64,000 bases of DNA from Lentibacillus sp. JNUCC-1 (lineage in GTDB: Bacteria > Bacillota > Bacilli > Bacillales > Amphibacillaceae), in the NCBI RefSeq assembly GCF_009741735.1, contig NZ_WHOH01000003.1, forward strand, positions 1,054,001 to 1,118,000. The letters run 5' to 3'. The translations under genes and the position numbers were made by a program. Of the stretch, positions 19,467 through 28,845 are shown in pieces. The notes under the pieces were generated by a model. The model ran no database searches and was not told the DNA's origin. It worked only from the letters and a program-made list of their open reading frames with translations. Position 1 is the stretch's first letter. Each line of letters begins with the position of its first letter.

Positions 19467-20038
19467 ATGATGAAAAAATTGGACTACTAGGTGGTACTTT
19501 TGACCCGCCGCACACAGGACATTTATTGATTGCAGAAGGCGTGCGTGATGCATTGCAACTAGATGAGGTATGGTTTATTCCAACCTATGAAGCGCCGCAC
19601 AAACAAAGCTCTGGGACGGGTGTTGACAGCCGTCTTCAAATGCTTAAACAGGCCATTAAAACAAATCAAAATTTCTATATTAATGATATTGAAATAGAAC
19701 GAAAAGGTGTGTCATATACTGTTGACACAGTGACATTATTACGAGAAAAGCACCATGACGTACAATTTCATTTTATAATTGGTGCTGATATAGTTGAATA
19801 TTTGCCCCATTGGCATGAGATTGAAAGATTATTGGATCTTGTAAAGTTTATTGGTGTTGGACGTCCAGGATATAAAATGAAGACAGATTATCCGATCATC
19901 GAGGCAGATGTGCCGCTGATGGATATTTCATCCACCGATGTGAGACGTCGTGTTAAAGAAGGCCAGACGATTAAGTATCTGGTGCCGGAATGTGTTGAAA
20001 CTTATATTTACAAGAGGCGATTATATGAACAGAAATGA
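19467..20038 (+). CDS. nadD: Nicotinate-nucleotide adenylyltransferase, one base missing near the start
   Basis: Transfers AMP to nicotinate mononucleotide in NAD synthesis; essential in most bacteria. As written, ATG 19467 and 19470 run into a stop after six codons. Adding one A in the run at 19473-19478 gives MMKKIGLLGGTFDPPHTGH, the exact NadD N terminus with the nucleotidyl-transferase HxGH motif, and a 190-aa protein of normal length. Further motifs: PHKQ, FIIGADIVEYLPHWHE, and DISSTDVR (ISSTxxR). The usable ORF without correction begins only at 19526, lacking the active-site motif. Overlaps yqeK by 14 bases. Confidence 0.93.
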
Positions 20039-20597
20039 CGCCATTAATATTGTTAAACCTGTACTTACTGAAGTCCGTTATGAGCATACATTACGTGTAG
20101 CTGATACAGCTGTTATGCTTGCAGAAGCGCATCAGGGCTCAATCAGACAAGCAGAACTTGCTGGTCTCTTGCATGATTATGCCAAATATCATTCGAAACA
20201 GGAGATGGTGCGGTGGATTAAATCCACGACATTGCCAAAAGACCTTCTTGATTACCATCATGAATTATGGCATGCACCTGTTGGAGCGAAGATGTTGCGA
20301 TTAATCCATGGGGTGACAGACAGGGCTGTTTTGGATGCTATTTATTATCATACAACCGGTCGTGCCCATATGACGCAATTGGATATGATTGTATTTGTAG
20401 CAGATTATACAGAACCAGGACGGGATTTCCCTGGTGTTGATCAGGTACGGGAGGCTTCTCGGAATGACTTGGTATATGCAAGTTGGCTTGCACTTAAAAA
20501 CACTGTCATATACCTTGCTGGCAATGAATCAGGCATTTATCCCGATACGCTTCATGCTTATAACGACTTAACTAAATATGTAAAGGGTGGTCAATAA
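20025..20597 (+). CDS. yqeK: HD-domain Ap4A hydrolase YqeK
   Basis: 190-aa HD-superfamily metal-dependent hydrolase, YqeK family, shown in Bacilli to split diadenosine tetraphosphate symmetrically. Metal-ligand motifs: RYEHTLRVADTA (His, about 22), LAGLLHDYAKYHS (HD, about 53-54), HAPVGAKM (His) and AIYYHTTGR (His), then a late Asp in VFVADYTEPGR. Start ATG 20025 lies inside the end of nadD, next to GAGGCGAT. Cotranscribed with nadD and rsfS. Confidence 0.95.
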   Translation: MNRNDAINIVKPVLTEVRYEHTLRVADTAVMLAEAHQGSIRQAELAGLLHDYAKYHSKQEMVRWIKSTTLPKDLLDYHHELWHAPVGAKMLRLIHGVTDRAVLDAIYYHTTGRAHMTQLDMIVFVADYTEPGRDFPGVDQVREASRNDLVYASWLALKNTVIYLAGNESGIYPDTLHAYNDLTKYVKGGQ

Positions 20598-20969
20598 TTG
20601 AGTAAAGAACAAGATATGGTGCAGCTTGCGGCTCAGGCCTGTGATGAAAAACGCGGTGAAGATATTGTTGCTCTTGACATGAAAGACGTCTCGCTCGTTG
20701 CTGACTATTTTTTAATTTGTCATGGCAATAGTGAACGACAGGTCCAGGCAATCGCTAAAGGCATAAAAGATACGTTGGAAGAAAACGGAGCTCATGTTAA
20801 GCGGCTGGAAGGCTATGAACAGGCCCGTTGGGTGTTGGTCGATACTGGTGACGTTGTCTGTCATGTTTTCCATAAAGATGACCGTACTTATTACAACCTC
20901 GAGCGTTTGTGGGGCGATGCAGATCATGTGCATTTGAATTTAGACCGGAATGACACCTATGGCATATGA
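20598..20969 (+). CDS. rsfS: Ribosome silencing factor RsfS
   Basis: 123-aa RsfS/Iojap protein, which binds uL14 on the 50S subunit and blocks subunit joining under starvation. Conserved blocks ADYFLICHGNSERQVQAIA (about 35-53), EGYEQARWVLVDTGDVVCHVF (about 74-94). Start codon TTG 20598, directly after the yqeK stop and behind GGGTGG. Last bases overlap the start of yqeM. Confidence 0.95.
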   Translation: MSKEQDMVQLAAQACDEKRGEDIVALDMKDVSLVADYFLICHGNSERQVQAIAKGIKDTLEENGAHVKRLEGYEQARWVLVDTGDVVCHVFHKDDRTYYNLERLWGDADHVHLNLDRNDTYGI

Positions 20970-21714
20970 GCAAATGGCTTCAGTCTATGACACGCTTATG
21001 GAAGAAGCCCCATATGGCAATTGGGTGGCGTTTACGAAAGCACTATTCAGTCATGAAACCTCGGAAGTGAAAAATGTAATTGATCTTGGGTGCGGCACAG
21101 GGAAAATAACTACTGGACTCGCTGCTTCAGGATACAATATGACGGGTGTTGATTTTTCTTCAGCGATGTTAAGCCAGGCTGATCAGCATGCACAAATGGC
21201 AAATGTAAATATCAACTGGATTTGTCAGGATCTCCGTGAATTGAATATAGGTTTTGAAATGGATGCAGCTGTCAGCTATTGTGATGTGATGAATTATATT
21301 ACGACAGAAAAAGAACTGTTGCACGTTTTTCAGAACACATCAGAAATATTAAAACCAGGTGGCTTATTTGTATTTGATGTGCACTCATTATTCCATGTTG
21401 AACAACATTGTATTAATCAAACGTTTGCGGACGTTACGGATTCCGCCAGTTATATATGGTTTTGTCTGGAAGGTGAAGAAGCCGGGGAGATGTATCATGA
21501 CTTAACGTTCTTTAAAAAGTCAGGAGATGTGTACAAAAAATTTACGGAATTACACCACCAGCGGACGTTTCCAGTCAAAGTATACAAAAATTTATTAAAA
21601 CAATCAGGGTTCCATTTTTGTCATTTATATGGTGATTTTTCTTTGAAATCCAATAATGTGACAGATGAAACAGAAAGATTCTTCATAGTTGCACGTAAAC
21701 AGGCCGGAAAATAA
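20959..21714 (+). CDS. yqeM: SAM-dependent methyltransferase YqeM
   Basis: 251-aa class I methyltransferase. Motif I NVIDLGCGTGKITTGLA at about residues 37-53, then DFSSAMLSQA and LNIGFEMDAAVSYCDVMNYI. Substrate unknown; conserved downstream of rsfS in Bacilli. I chose ATG 20959 (MAYEQMASVYD, as in relatives); ATG 20950 is three codons upstream. Its stop lies in the loop of a strong terminator. Confidence 0.88.
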   Translation: MAYEQMASVYDTLMEEAPYGNWVAFTKALFSHETSEVKNVIDLGCGTGKITTGLAASGYNMTGVDFSSAMLSQADQHAQMANVNINWICQDLRELNIGFEMDAAVSYCDVMNYITTEKELLHVFQNTSEILKPGGLFVFDVHSLFHVEQHCINQTFADVTDSASYIWFCLEGEEAGEMYHDLTFFKKSGDVYKKFTELHHQRTFPVKVYKNLLKQSGFHFCHLYGDFSLKSNNVTDETERFFIVARKQAGK

Positions 21715-21734
21715 GATTTTCCGGCCTGTTTTTC
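21696..21734 (+). terminator. Terminator after yqeM
   Basis: Perfect AACAGGCCGGAAAAT / ATTTTCCGGCCTGTT stem with T tail; the yqeM stop codon is in the loop. Confidence 0.92.
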
Positions 21735-21819
21735 AGTTTGCCAACCGAGCTTAAACGTCCTATAATACGAATAACCACGTAATGAATGCCTTCTATTTCT
21801 CTGTAAAGGACGTGCCCCC

Positions 21820-22412
21820 ATGATTCCCGTGTTGAAAAAACACTTTTTTCTTCTTATTGTTGCCGTGGTCGGAATTCTGGTTTTGGTATTGCCGCGTGAT
21901 GTGGATCAAGGTGTGATTCCAGAAGACGATACGGTGACTGCTGCCTCCGATCATTCTTCCACCGATACGCCTCTTAAGAATGAACAATCCTTCATCATGG
22001 TTGATGTTAAAGGTGAAGTGCGAGCACCAGGTGTGTATGAAGCAGAGCCGGGAATGAGAGTTCATGACTTAATTGATCAAGCTGGGGGTTCACAGAGAAG
22101 GCAAATGAAGCAGCTGTCAATCTTGCCCAAAAAGTTCAAGATGAAATGGTGATTCTTATTCCGCATCAGGAAGACAATGCCATGGATGCAGTAGGTGTAT
22201 CTGCATCTTCCCAAGCAGATAAAGTGCGTATCAACTATGCCGACAAGGCAGAGGTTGAAACACTGCCAGGTATTGGTCCCTCAAAAGCAGCTGCGATCAT
22301 TGCTCACCGTGAAGAACATGGCCTTTTCCGTACAGTGGAGGATTTACTCGAGGTGAGTGGCATCGGTGAAAAAACATTAGACAATATTAAAGATGCTCTC
22401 CAAGTTCCTTAA
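21820..22412 (+). CDS. comEA: Competence DNA receptor ComEA, split by one missing base
   Basis: Membrane-anchored DNA-binding protein of the transformation machinery. One N-terminal membrane segment (residues about 8-25), an acidic linker, an SLBB domain starting MVDVKGEVRAPGVYEAEPG, and a C-terminal helix-hairpin-helix pair (VETLPGIGPSKAAAIIAHRE, LLEVSGIGEKTLDNI). The frame breaks at 22084-22090: adding one base in GGGGGTT yields AGGFTEKANEAAVNLAQKV and joins the two ORFs into 197 aa, normal for ComEA. Likely a base-call error. Confidence 0.93.
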
Positions 22413-22484
22413 GGGATTGACGAGCAGACCATTCCACCTTAAACTGGAAAAGATCATGAATTTATTTAAGATGGAGGATTACCA

Positions 22485-23045
22485 ATGGAACGAATCTCCT
22501 GGGATCAATATTTTATGGCTCAAAGCCATTTACTCGCTTTACGAAGCACGTGTACGCGGCTAATGGTCGGTGCCACAATCGTAAGAGATAAAAGAATTAT
22601 TGCTGGAGGATACAACGGCAGCGTTTCAGGTGGTGTACACTGTATTGACGATGACTGCTATGTGATCGATGGGCATTGTGTCAGAACCGTGCATGCTGAA
22701 GCCAATGCATTGCTCCAGTGTGCAAAATTTGGAGTGCCGACTGAGAATGCAGAAATATACGTCACCCATTTTCCGTGCCTCCAATGTTCTAAGCAAATCA
22801 TTCAAAGCGGCATTAAAGCCGTGTATTATGCCGAAGATTATCGTAACCATCCGTATGCTGTAGAGTTGTTTCGTGAAGCCGGTGTTAAAACAGAAAAAGT
22901 CGTCTTAAACGACCTGATGGTTGATCAGGATTTTCGTAAGAAGCAAACCTATGTTCATAAACTGCTTCAAACCTTGGAACCATTTGTTGATGAGAGTTCG
23001 TTTCATACATATAAGCAGGAAGCAGAGCAGCTGTTTAAGCCTTAA
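22485..23045 (+). CDS. comEB: ComEB, dCMP deaminase family
   Basis: 186-aa zinc deaminase. HAEANAL (about residues 71-77) carries the zinc His and catalytic Glu, and PCLQC (about 98-102) the two Cys ligands; CTRLMVGATIV is the usual start region. In B. subtilis comEB lies in the late competence operon but the protein is not essential for DNA uptake; recent work links it to positioning the competence apparatus. Good ribosome site GGAGG. Confidence 0.95.
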   Translation: MERISWDQYFMAQSHLLALRSTCTRLMVGATIVRDKRIIAGGYNGSVSGGVHCIDDDCYVIDGHCVRTVHAEANALLQCAKFGVPTENAEIYVTHFPCLQCSKQIIQSGIKAVYYAEDYRNHPYAVELFREAGVKTEKVVLNDLMVDQDFRKKQTYVHKLLQTLEPFVDESSFHTYKQEAEQLFKP

Positions 23046-23059
23046 CAGCTGACCCAAGT

Positions 23060-23105
23060 AGGGGGAGTGGTATGATTCATGCAATTTCATCCACTCCCTG
23101 TTCTA
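23060..23105 (+). terminator. Hairpin between comEB and comEC
   Basis: GGGAGTGG / CCACTCCC stem around a 22-base AT-rich loop (ATGATTCATGCAATTTCAT is itself self-complementary), followed by TGTTCTAT. Could be a leaky terminator within the operon. Confidence 0.6.
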
Positions 23106-23121
23106 TAAAAGGAGGAAGAAA

Positions 23122-25404
23122 GTGACGGGTTATTGGCATATCACTGCAATCATTATGACATGCACGGTGGTGATTACTTATATTTTACAGCAAACTTGGC
23201 TTCTGTTTGCCCTTTTAATTTGGATGGGGATTCTATATTATCAGAAGCGCATCAATCCTATTGTGATGATTGTTTCAATGCTCTTGATGATTTATGTCCT
23301 TTTTTTAATGCCCCATCCGAAACCTCTTCAAGATGAGAGCCCTCTGACAGCCCCACTTACTGGCAAAATCACCTCACAAGTTAAATACACTTCCAAAAAA
23401 ACCGAGTTTACTTTCCGAACAAACCACACGAATACCTTGATTCAGGTCGTTTACTTTCCAGCAGATAATGAACAGCCTCATACCCTCTTTCCTGATCTTA
23501 AGCATGGCGCGGTTTGTAATGTTCACGCAAATTCTGAACGCCCTTCTACCAGCACCAACCCCGCTGAATTTAATTACAGAGAATATTTAGCTAAGCAAAA
23601 CATCCATCACCAGATTATTCTTCAATCTCCTCATGATATAGCATGCACCAGCGAATCATATCTGAACAAAGTTTTTGAAATAAGTCATTTCTTTCAAGGA
23701 CTTATCGATTCAACTTATCATTCCGAGACGAGTGCCTGGGTGAAAGGGCTTGTTTTTGGAGATGATTCTGGAATTGACAAAGAGCATCTTGAGTTATTCA
23801 GGCGATGGAGTCTATCGCATCTGCTGGCAATTTCAGGCCTTCATGTTGGTCTAGTCATGGCTTTGATTTATTTCCTTTTGGTCCGCTTAGGCCTTTTTAC
23901 TAAAGAAAAAGCAGGGTGGGTAATGCTAACATTTCTGCCACTCTATGCTTTAATGGCAGGGGGAGCACCTTCTGTTTGGCGGGCAGCCCTGATGGCTGGG
24001 CTGTTTATTTTAATGCAGAAGTGGAAGCTAGTGGGAAGTTTAACGGATGTTCTGAGTGTTATATTAATTATTGTAGTTGGTTTTAATCCATTTATTATTT
24101 ATCATATCGGGTTTCAGTTTTCTTTTCTTGTTACATTCGGTCTCTTGTTATCCAGAAGCTGGTTGTCTGAAACATCAAATTCCCCGTTCTATACATTGTT
24201 GAAAATCGGCTTTATATCTCAAATGATGATTCTGCCGTTGCAAATTATATATTTCTATACATTTAACCCCTTATCCATTTTGCTCAATGTGTTGGTCGTT
24301 CCCTATTTCACCTTCTTTGTAATTCCTTTTATGTTTATCCTACTCGCTTTTGCACCGATAACAGTTCTTGCTCATAAGCTTGAAATGTTGTTCGTGATTG
24401 TTCATCAGCAAATTTTGAATGTATTGTACTGGGTCGATGCACATATGTATGCGCCATTTACTGTGGGCACAATACCGATTTTTTCGGCTGTGATCTATTA
24501 TGTGTTTCTATTATGGATGATGCATGAATTAGAAGGGAAGCATTATTTCAAAGCCTTTGCCCGGGGAAGTGCACTTGTGTTGTTATTAGTCGTGCTCACT
24601 TTAAGACCATATGTGTCTCAGACAGGCACTGTTACGATGCTTGATATTGGTCAAGGTGATGCACTGGTGATCGAACTCCCTTATAGGAAAGGTGTTATTG
24701 TCATTGATGCAGGAGCCCAGGTTAGCTTTGGGAACATTGATAAGTCTGACAAGGTATACAACCAAATTATTAAACCATTTTTATTATCAAAGGGAATTGA
24801 TCACGTTGATGCTGTTTTCCTAACACATCGCGATTGGGATCATATTGGAAGTGTGGATGCTCTTGTGGGAGAGTTTTCAGTAGGAACAATTTATATAAGC
24901 GATTATTATGAAATCCAATCTGATTCTTTCAAAATATGGGCGGAGCACGCCGGAAATGTCAAGCGTGTCAGACAAGGTATGAGCCTTCAAATTGGAAGCC
25001 AGCCCTTTACAATTTTATCGCCTGGGCGGGATTGGGGCTCGCCAAATGAGAATTCACTCGTACTCCTGACAGAATTAGGCAACTCAACATGGTTGTTTAC
25101 AGGAGATGCAGGGGAAAAAGTGGAGAACGACATTGTTACTGCATTTCCGGATTTGAAAATTGATGTTCTCAAGATCGGACATCATGGGAGTCGAACATCG
25201 ACTAAATCACGATTTATTCAAGAAGTTCAACCTGGTTATGGCCTGATCTCAGCAGGACGAAACAATCGTTATGGTCATCCTGCACCTGAAGTCCTGGAGG
25301 TGCTCGACACATATGGTGTACATGTTCTAAGAACAGATAAAGACGGCGCAGTGATATTTCAATACCAAGATGATGGGGGACGTTTTCTTAAGTATGTTCG
25401 TTGA
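23122..25404 (+). CDS. comEC: Competence DNA channel protein ComEC
   Basis: 760-aa membrane protein forming the channel that brings single-stranded DNA across the membrane. N-terminal helices and an OB-like extracellular DUF4131 region (about 70-200), the Competence domain with HLLAISGLHVGLVMALIYF (about residue 233) and multiple helices, then a metallo-beta-lactamase-like domain: LDIGQGDALVIE, FLTHRDWDHIGSVDAL (about 566-581), FTGDAGE, KIGHHGSRTS. The metallo motif keeps its His/Asp ligands. GTG start behind AAAGGAGGAAGAAA. Intact. Confidence 0.96.
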   Translation: MTGYWHITAIIMTCTVVITYILQQTWLLFALLIWMGILYYQKRINPIVMIVSMLLMIYVLFLMPHPKPLQDESPLTAPLTGKITSQVKYTSKKTEFTFRTNHTNTLIQVVYFPADNEQPHTLFPDLKHGAVCNVHANSERPSTSTNPAEFNYREYLAKQNIHHQIILQSPHDIACTSESYLNKVFEISHFFQGLIDSTYHSETSAWVKGLVFGDDSGIDKEHLELFRRWSLSHLLAISGLHVGLVMALIYFLLVRLGLFTKEKAGWVMLTFLPLYALMAGGAPSVWRAALMAGLFILMQKWKLVGSLTDVLSVILIIVVGFNPFIIYHIGFQFSFLVTFGLLLSRSWLSETSNSPFYTLLKIGFISQMMILPLQIIYFYTFNPLSILLNVLVVPYFTFFVIPFMFILLAFAPITVLAHKLEMLFVIVHQQILNVLYWVDAHMYAPFTVGTIPIFSAVIYYVFLLWMMHELEGKHYFKAFARGSALVLLLVVLTLRPYVSQTGTVTMLDIGQGDALVIELPYRKGVIVIDAGAQVSFGNIDKSDKVYNQIIKPFLLSKGIDHVDAVFLTHRDWDHIGSVDALVGEFSVGTIYISDYYEIQSDSFKIWAEHAGNVKRVRQGMSLQIGSQPFTILSPGRDWGSPNENSLVLLTELGNSTWLFTGDAGEKVENDIVTAFPDLKIDVLKIGHHGSRTSTKSRFIQEVQPGYGLISAGRNNRYGHPAPEVLEVLDTYGVHVLRTDKDGAVIFQYQDDGGRFLKYVR

Positions 25405-25423
25405 GCAGCAGTATATACGCACA

Positions 25424-25456
25424 CAAAAAGAGACTGCGTAATTCAGTCTCTTTGAA
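25424..25456 (-). terminator. Convergent terminator between comEC and yqzM
   Basis: AAAGAGACTG / CAGTCTCTTT stem; the minus-strand copy is followed by TTTTTGTGTG, so it serves yqzM best. Confidence 0.8.
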
Positions 25457-25480
25457 GGCAGAAATCATATCATATTTTGC

Positions 25481-25615
25481 TTAGGAATAAATAACGCTAA
25501 TGACAACGCCTATAGTGAAAATCAGGACAAAAAATACAAACGAGAATCCAAATCCTTTAATGGAGTCAACGACATCATTATTTTTCGATTGGCTATCTTG
25601 TTCAAATTCGTTCAT
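25481..25615 (-). CDS. yqzM: YqzM-like small membrane protein
   Basis: 44-aa protein beginning MNEFEQDSQSKNNDVVDSI, with one C-terminal membrane segment (GFSFVFFVLIFTIGVVISVI). Size, N terminus and position opposite the comEC end match B. subtilis yqzM. Ribosome site GGGAGGGATCAGT just before ATG 25615. Function unknown. Confidence 0.88.
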   Translation of the reverse strand: MNEFEQDSQSKNNDVVDSIKGFGFSFVFFVLIFTIGVVISVIYS

Positions 25616-25815
25616 ACTGATCCCTCCCATTCAATCATTAGTATAAAACAAATTCTGTTAAAAATCCACTCATCCATGCAAAATCATCCAATAGATGTCC
25701 TTCCTGCAATAGAAAGACTTAACAGCTATAGTTTATCTTTTTCTGCTCAACCTAAGAGCAATATCGTTTGGCATCGATTTGCCCGGGAAATTGACTGCCA
25801 GGCGTTCATATAGAT
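25616..25815. other. Non-coding or remnant stretch between yqzM and holA
   Basis: No recognisable gene. A 45-codon plus-strand frame (ATG 25676 to about 25813) ends two bases before a strong terminator, but lacks a ribosome site and resembles nothing I know. The first part must hold the yqzM promoter on the minus strand. Confidence 0.5.
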
Positions 25816-25858
25816 TAAAGAGGGAGTTCATACTGGCCGGATCTCCCTCTTTTTATGC
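25816..25858 (+). terminator. Strong terminator upstream of holA
   Basis: AAAGAGGGAG / CTCCCTCTTT stem with TTTATG tail. No obvious gene upstream on the plus strand needs it. Confidence 0.85.
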
Positions 25859-25917
25859 TTGCTAAAAAATACGCTTCAATTTAGGATAGAAGTATCTACA
25901 AACAAGTGAGTGATCCT

Positions 25918-26955
25918 ATGGCATCTTTTACCGAAACAATCAGTGATATAAAAAAAGGCAAGGTTGCAAATGTTTATTTGTTTTATGGAACTGAAGCTTA
26001 TTTTATGCAGCGTTTAAAAAACCAATTAATAAAAAAAGTTATTCAACCGGGCGAGGAAGAAAACATGGCTGCATATAATCTTGAGGAAACGCCGGTTCAG
26101 GAAATGATAGCAGATGCTGAAACGTATCCGTTTTTTGGCGAGAAAAAGTTAATTATTGCTAATCAGCCGTCTTTTTTACAGGCAAAACCAAAGCAGCTGT
26201 CTTTTCAGCATGATGTTGATTTGCTTGATCAATATGTTAAAAACCCTGCGCCATACACAGTAGTCGTTCTGCTTGCAGATTATGAAAAAATTGACAAGCG
26301 TAAGAAAATCAATAAAGCTTTGCAAAAACACGGGGTCACGGTATCGTGTGAACCGATTAAGCCGTATGAAGCAAAAAAATGGCTCCAGCACATGGCAGGT
26401 CGTGTGAATGTGTCAATCGATCAAGATGCAGCTGAATTGCTTGAAGCTGAATTATCGACTAATTTATTCATGATGCAAAATGAAATAGAGAAGCTTGCTT
26501 TTTATGCAGGAGATAGCGGCACCATAACGAAGGAAATGGCGGAAACACTACTGGCTCAATCAATGGAGCAGACTTCATTACAATTGGTTGAAGCGGTTAT
26601 TAACGGCGATTTGGAGCAAGCCATCTCTATTCACAATCATTTATTGGATATGAAAGAAGAGCCGATTGCGATGGTGGCTTTGCTCGGCTATCAGTTCCGC
26701 ACGATTTTGCAGATTAAACGGCTGAAAGAAAAAGGATACAGCCAAGGCCATATGCAAAAGCAATTAGGCGTTCATCCATATGTTATTAAAATCAATGCCC
26801 AAAGAGAAGGACGTTTCACCGATGATCAATTACGAAATATACTGATACAGCTCACACAAACAGATGCTGTACTTAAACAAGGGAAAATGGATAAGAGGCT
26901 GGCTTTTGAGCTGTTGCTTTATGCATTGGTACAGGCCAGACTACAGCCAAATTAA
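25918..26955 (+). CDS. holA: DNA polymerase III delta subunit
   Basis: 345-aa clamp-loader subunit (YqeN) that opens the sliding clamp. Family start VANVYLFYGTEAYFMQRLKN, the internal MQNEIEKLAFYAGD block of the AAA+-like domain (about residue 190) and the C-terminal collar domain (QTDAVLKQGKMDKRLAFELLLYAL). Start ATG 25918 after AAGTGAGTGATCCT; GTG 25906 is possible. Converges on rpsT. Confidence 0.95.
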   Translation: MASFTETISDIKKGKVANVYLFYGTEAYFMQRLKNQLIKKVIQPGEEENMAAYNLEETPVQEMIADAETYPFFGEKKLIIANQPSFLQAKPKQLSFQHDVDLLDQYVKNPAPYTVVVLLADYEKIDKRKKINKALQKHGVTVSCEPIKPYEAKKWLQHMAGRVNVSIDQDAAELLEAELSTNLFMMQNEIEKLAFYAGDSGTITKEMAETLLAQSMEQTSLQLVEAVINGDLEQAISIHNHLLDMKEEPIAMVALLGYQFRTILQIKRLKEKGYSQGHMQKQLGVHPYVIKINAQREGRFTDDQLRNILIQLTQTDAVLKQGKMDKRLAFELLLYALVQARLQPN

Positions 26956-26967
26956 TATTATAAAACA

Positions 26968-27003
26968 CACAAAAAACGATCCATACCAAGGATCGTTTTT
27001 TTC
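26968..27003. terminator. Bidirectional terminator between holA and rpsT
   Basis: AAAAAACGATCC / GGATCGTTTTTT stem with A and T runs on the two sides, so it works on both strands. Confidence 0.92.
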
Positions 27004-27010
27004 TGTGGTC

Positions 27011-27271
27011 TTATGCGTTTTGAACAAGTTTTGCCAACCGTGATTTTTGACGGTTACCTGTATTGCTGTGGATCACACCTTTACCAACAGCTTTATCAAT
27101 CTTACGCGTGGTGCTTACCAATTCTTTTTTTGCACCTTCAACATCATTGGCAGCAACAAGCTTCTCAACACGTTTGATATGTGTGCGCATATCTGATTTA
27201 TAATTCTGATTGAGATCATGCTTCTTTCTGTTTGTATCAACACGTTTAATGGCAGATTTAATATTGGCCAT
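27011..27271 (-). CDS. rpsT: 30S ribosomal protein S20
   Basis: 86-aa basic protein bS20 binding 16S rRNA. MANIKSAIKRVDTNRKKHD start and the KLVAANDVEGAKKELVSTTRKIDKA helix are typical. ATG 27271 behind AGGAGGTGAC; the open frame extends ten codons further upstream but that start is wrong by family comparison. Minus strand, as in B. subtilis. Confidence 0.97.
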   Translation of the reverse strand: MANIKSAIKRVDTNRKKHDLNQNYKSDMRTHIKRVEKLVAANDVEGAKKELVSTTRKIDKAVGKGVIHSNTGNRQKSRLAKLVQNA

Positions 27272-27368
27272 ATTGTCACCTCCTGACAGACGTATCATCA
27301 AGCAAAAAATATTGTATCAAACAGGAGCCGTTTTTTCAATAGAAAGTATGAGACAACTGAGTGATGCT

Positions 27369-27398
27369 TGTATGTTTTTGGCGAAAAAGTCCATTCTA
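27369..27398 (+). promoter_or_regulatory. Possible sigma-G type promoter for gpr
   Basis: TGTATG (27369-27374), 17 bases, CATTCTA (27392-27398), close to the sigma-G pattern TGAATA-N17-CATACTA and suited to forespore expression of gpr. Two mismatches in each box make it tentative. Confidence 0.4.
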
Positions 27399-27435
27399 TG
27401 TACTAAACGTCTTCACTTTGAAAGGTTGTGATGAA

Positions 27436-28529
27436 TTGAAGGAAGAACAAGATTTTAGTGTCAGAACAGACTTGGCCGTAGAAGCAAAAGACATGTATGT
27501 GGAATCTAAAGAAGATAAGGACACCGAGTTGTCAGGTGTAACGGTTAAAGATCGACAACAGGATGATGTGAATATCACATATGTCGAAGTTTCTTCAGAA
27601 GGCGGCAAACTTATCGATAAAAAGCCTGGTACGTATGTAACGATCTATGCCGATGGTGTTAAAAAACAAGATACTAAGAAGCAAAAAGAGGCAGCGGGAA
27701 TCTTGGCTAAGGAACTGGAAGCACTGCTTGAGCACAACCAAGTTCCGAAAGACGCCACTGGGCTTATTGTTGGACTTGGCAATTGGCAAGTAACACCGGA
27801 TGCGCTTGGTCCGATGACCACTGAAAAAATTCTAGTTACAAGTCATTTGTTTGAGCTTGATTTTGAAACCGTTGCCGAGGGATACAGGTCTGTTGCTGCT
27901 ATAACACCAGGGGTGATGGGCGTTACGGGGATTGAAACAAGTGACACTATTTTTGGGATTGTTGAACAGTTTAAACCTGATTTTATTATAGCCGTAGATG
28001 CCTTGGCTTCCAGGTCTGTGGAGCGAATCAATGAAACGATCCAGCTTTCAGACTCGGGCATACATCCAGGTTCGGGTGTGGGCAACAAAAGAAAAGAATT
28101 AAGTAAAGAAACGCTGGGGTCCCCGTTATTGCCATCGGGGTGCCGACTGTAGTTGACGCTGTTACAATCACGAGTGATACGATTGATTATATGCTTAAGC
28201 ATTTGGGCAGAGAAACTGAAAATGAAGGAAGACCTGGAAATGCCCTCGCACCCTCTGGTTTTTCATTTGGAAGTCGCACTTTAACCGATGAAGATCTACC
28301 TGATGAACAACAACGACATACATTTATGGGGCTTGTGGGTACGTTGTCAGAAGATGAAAAACGCGCGCTGATCAAAGATGTGCTTACCCCCATTGGACGC
28401 AATTTTATTGTGACTCCCAAAGAGGTAGACGGTTTTATGAGGGATATGGCTCACGTTGTCGCCTCAGGTATCAATGCTGCATTACATGACACAGTCGACC
28501 TTGAAAACTTTGGATCCTATACAAGATAA
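27436..28529 (+). CDS. gpr: Germination protease GPR, split by one missing base
   Basis: Degrades small acid-soluble spore proteins during germination; made in the forespore as a zymogen that self-cleaves near its N terminus. The [13 protein letters not shown] region marks the cleavage-site neighbourhood. [45 protein letters not shown] and [16 protein letters not shown] are family blocks. The frame breaks at 28116-28124; one extra G in CTGGGGTCCCC gives [20 protein letters not shown] and joins the halves into 364 aa. Start is probably TTG 27436. Likely a base-call error. Confidence 0.92.
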
Positions 28530-28580
28530 TAGCATTTCAAATAGAAACTATTTGCTCATCCAGTGTTGCTATTTATTAAG

Positions 28581-28722
28581 GCACAAAATCCATAAACTGC
28601 GAACTGACTTATGACTGCCTAACACTGCCGACCGGGGGACTCATATATCGGAAAATCAAGAATTTATTATTAGAGACGCAACCAAAACTTCTCAGTAACC
28701 TTTTAGAAAAGAGTCTTAACAT
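28581..28722 (+). repeat. Internally deleted remnant of the composite repeat (copy D)
   Basis: The left end (CACAAAATCCATAAACTGCGAA... through GACTGCC, about 28582-28618) matches the left end of the copies at 44003 and 55892. It is followed directly by right-end sequence (ACTCATATATCGGAAAATCA ... GAGACGCA..CCAAAACTTCTCAG, about 28638-28694) matching 44790-44852. Everything between, both GC-rich modules, is gone, and the right terminal repeat is missing. Confidence 0.8.
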
Positions 28723-28767
28723 AAGACCGGTTTCTAATTCTATATAGAATTAGAAACCGGTCTTTTT
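28723..28767 (+). terminator. Strong terminator between gpr and spoIIP
   Basis: 18-bp perfect stem AAGACCGGTTTCTAATTC with its complement around TATATA, followed by TTTTT. Confidence 0.93.
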
Positions 28768-28845
28768 GGTTGTTTAATCTGCCTGGTTCTATTTCTGATA
28801 TAGCGTTCATAGAGATATACAAGAGTCATGGAAAGGGGTGGGCAG

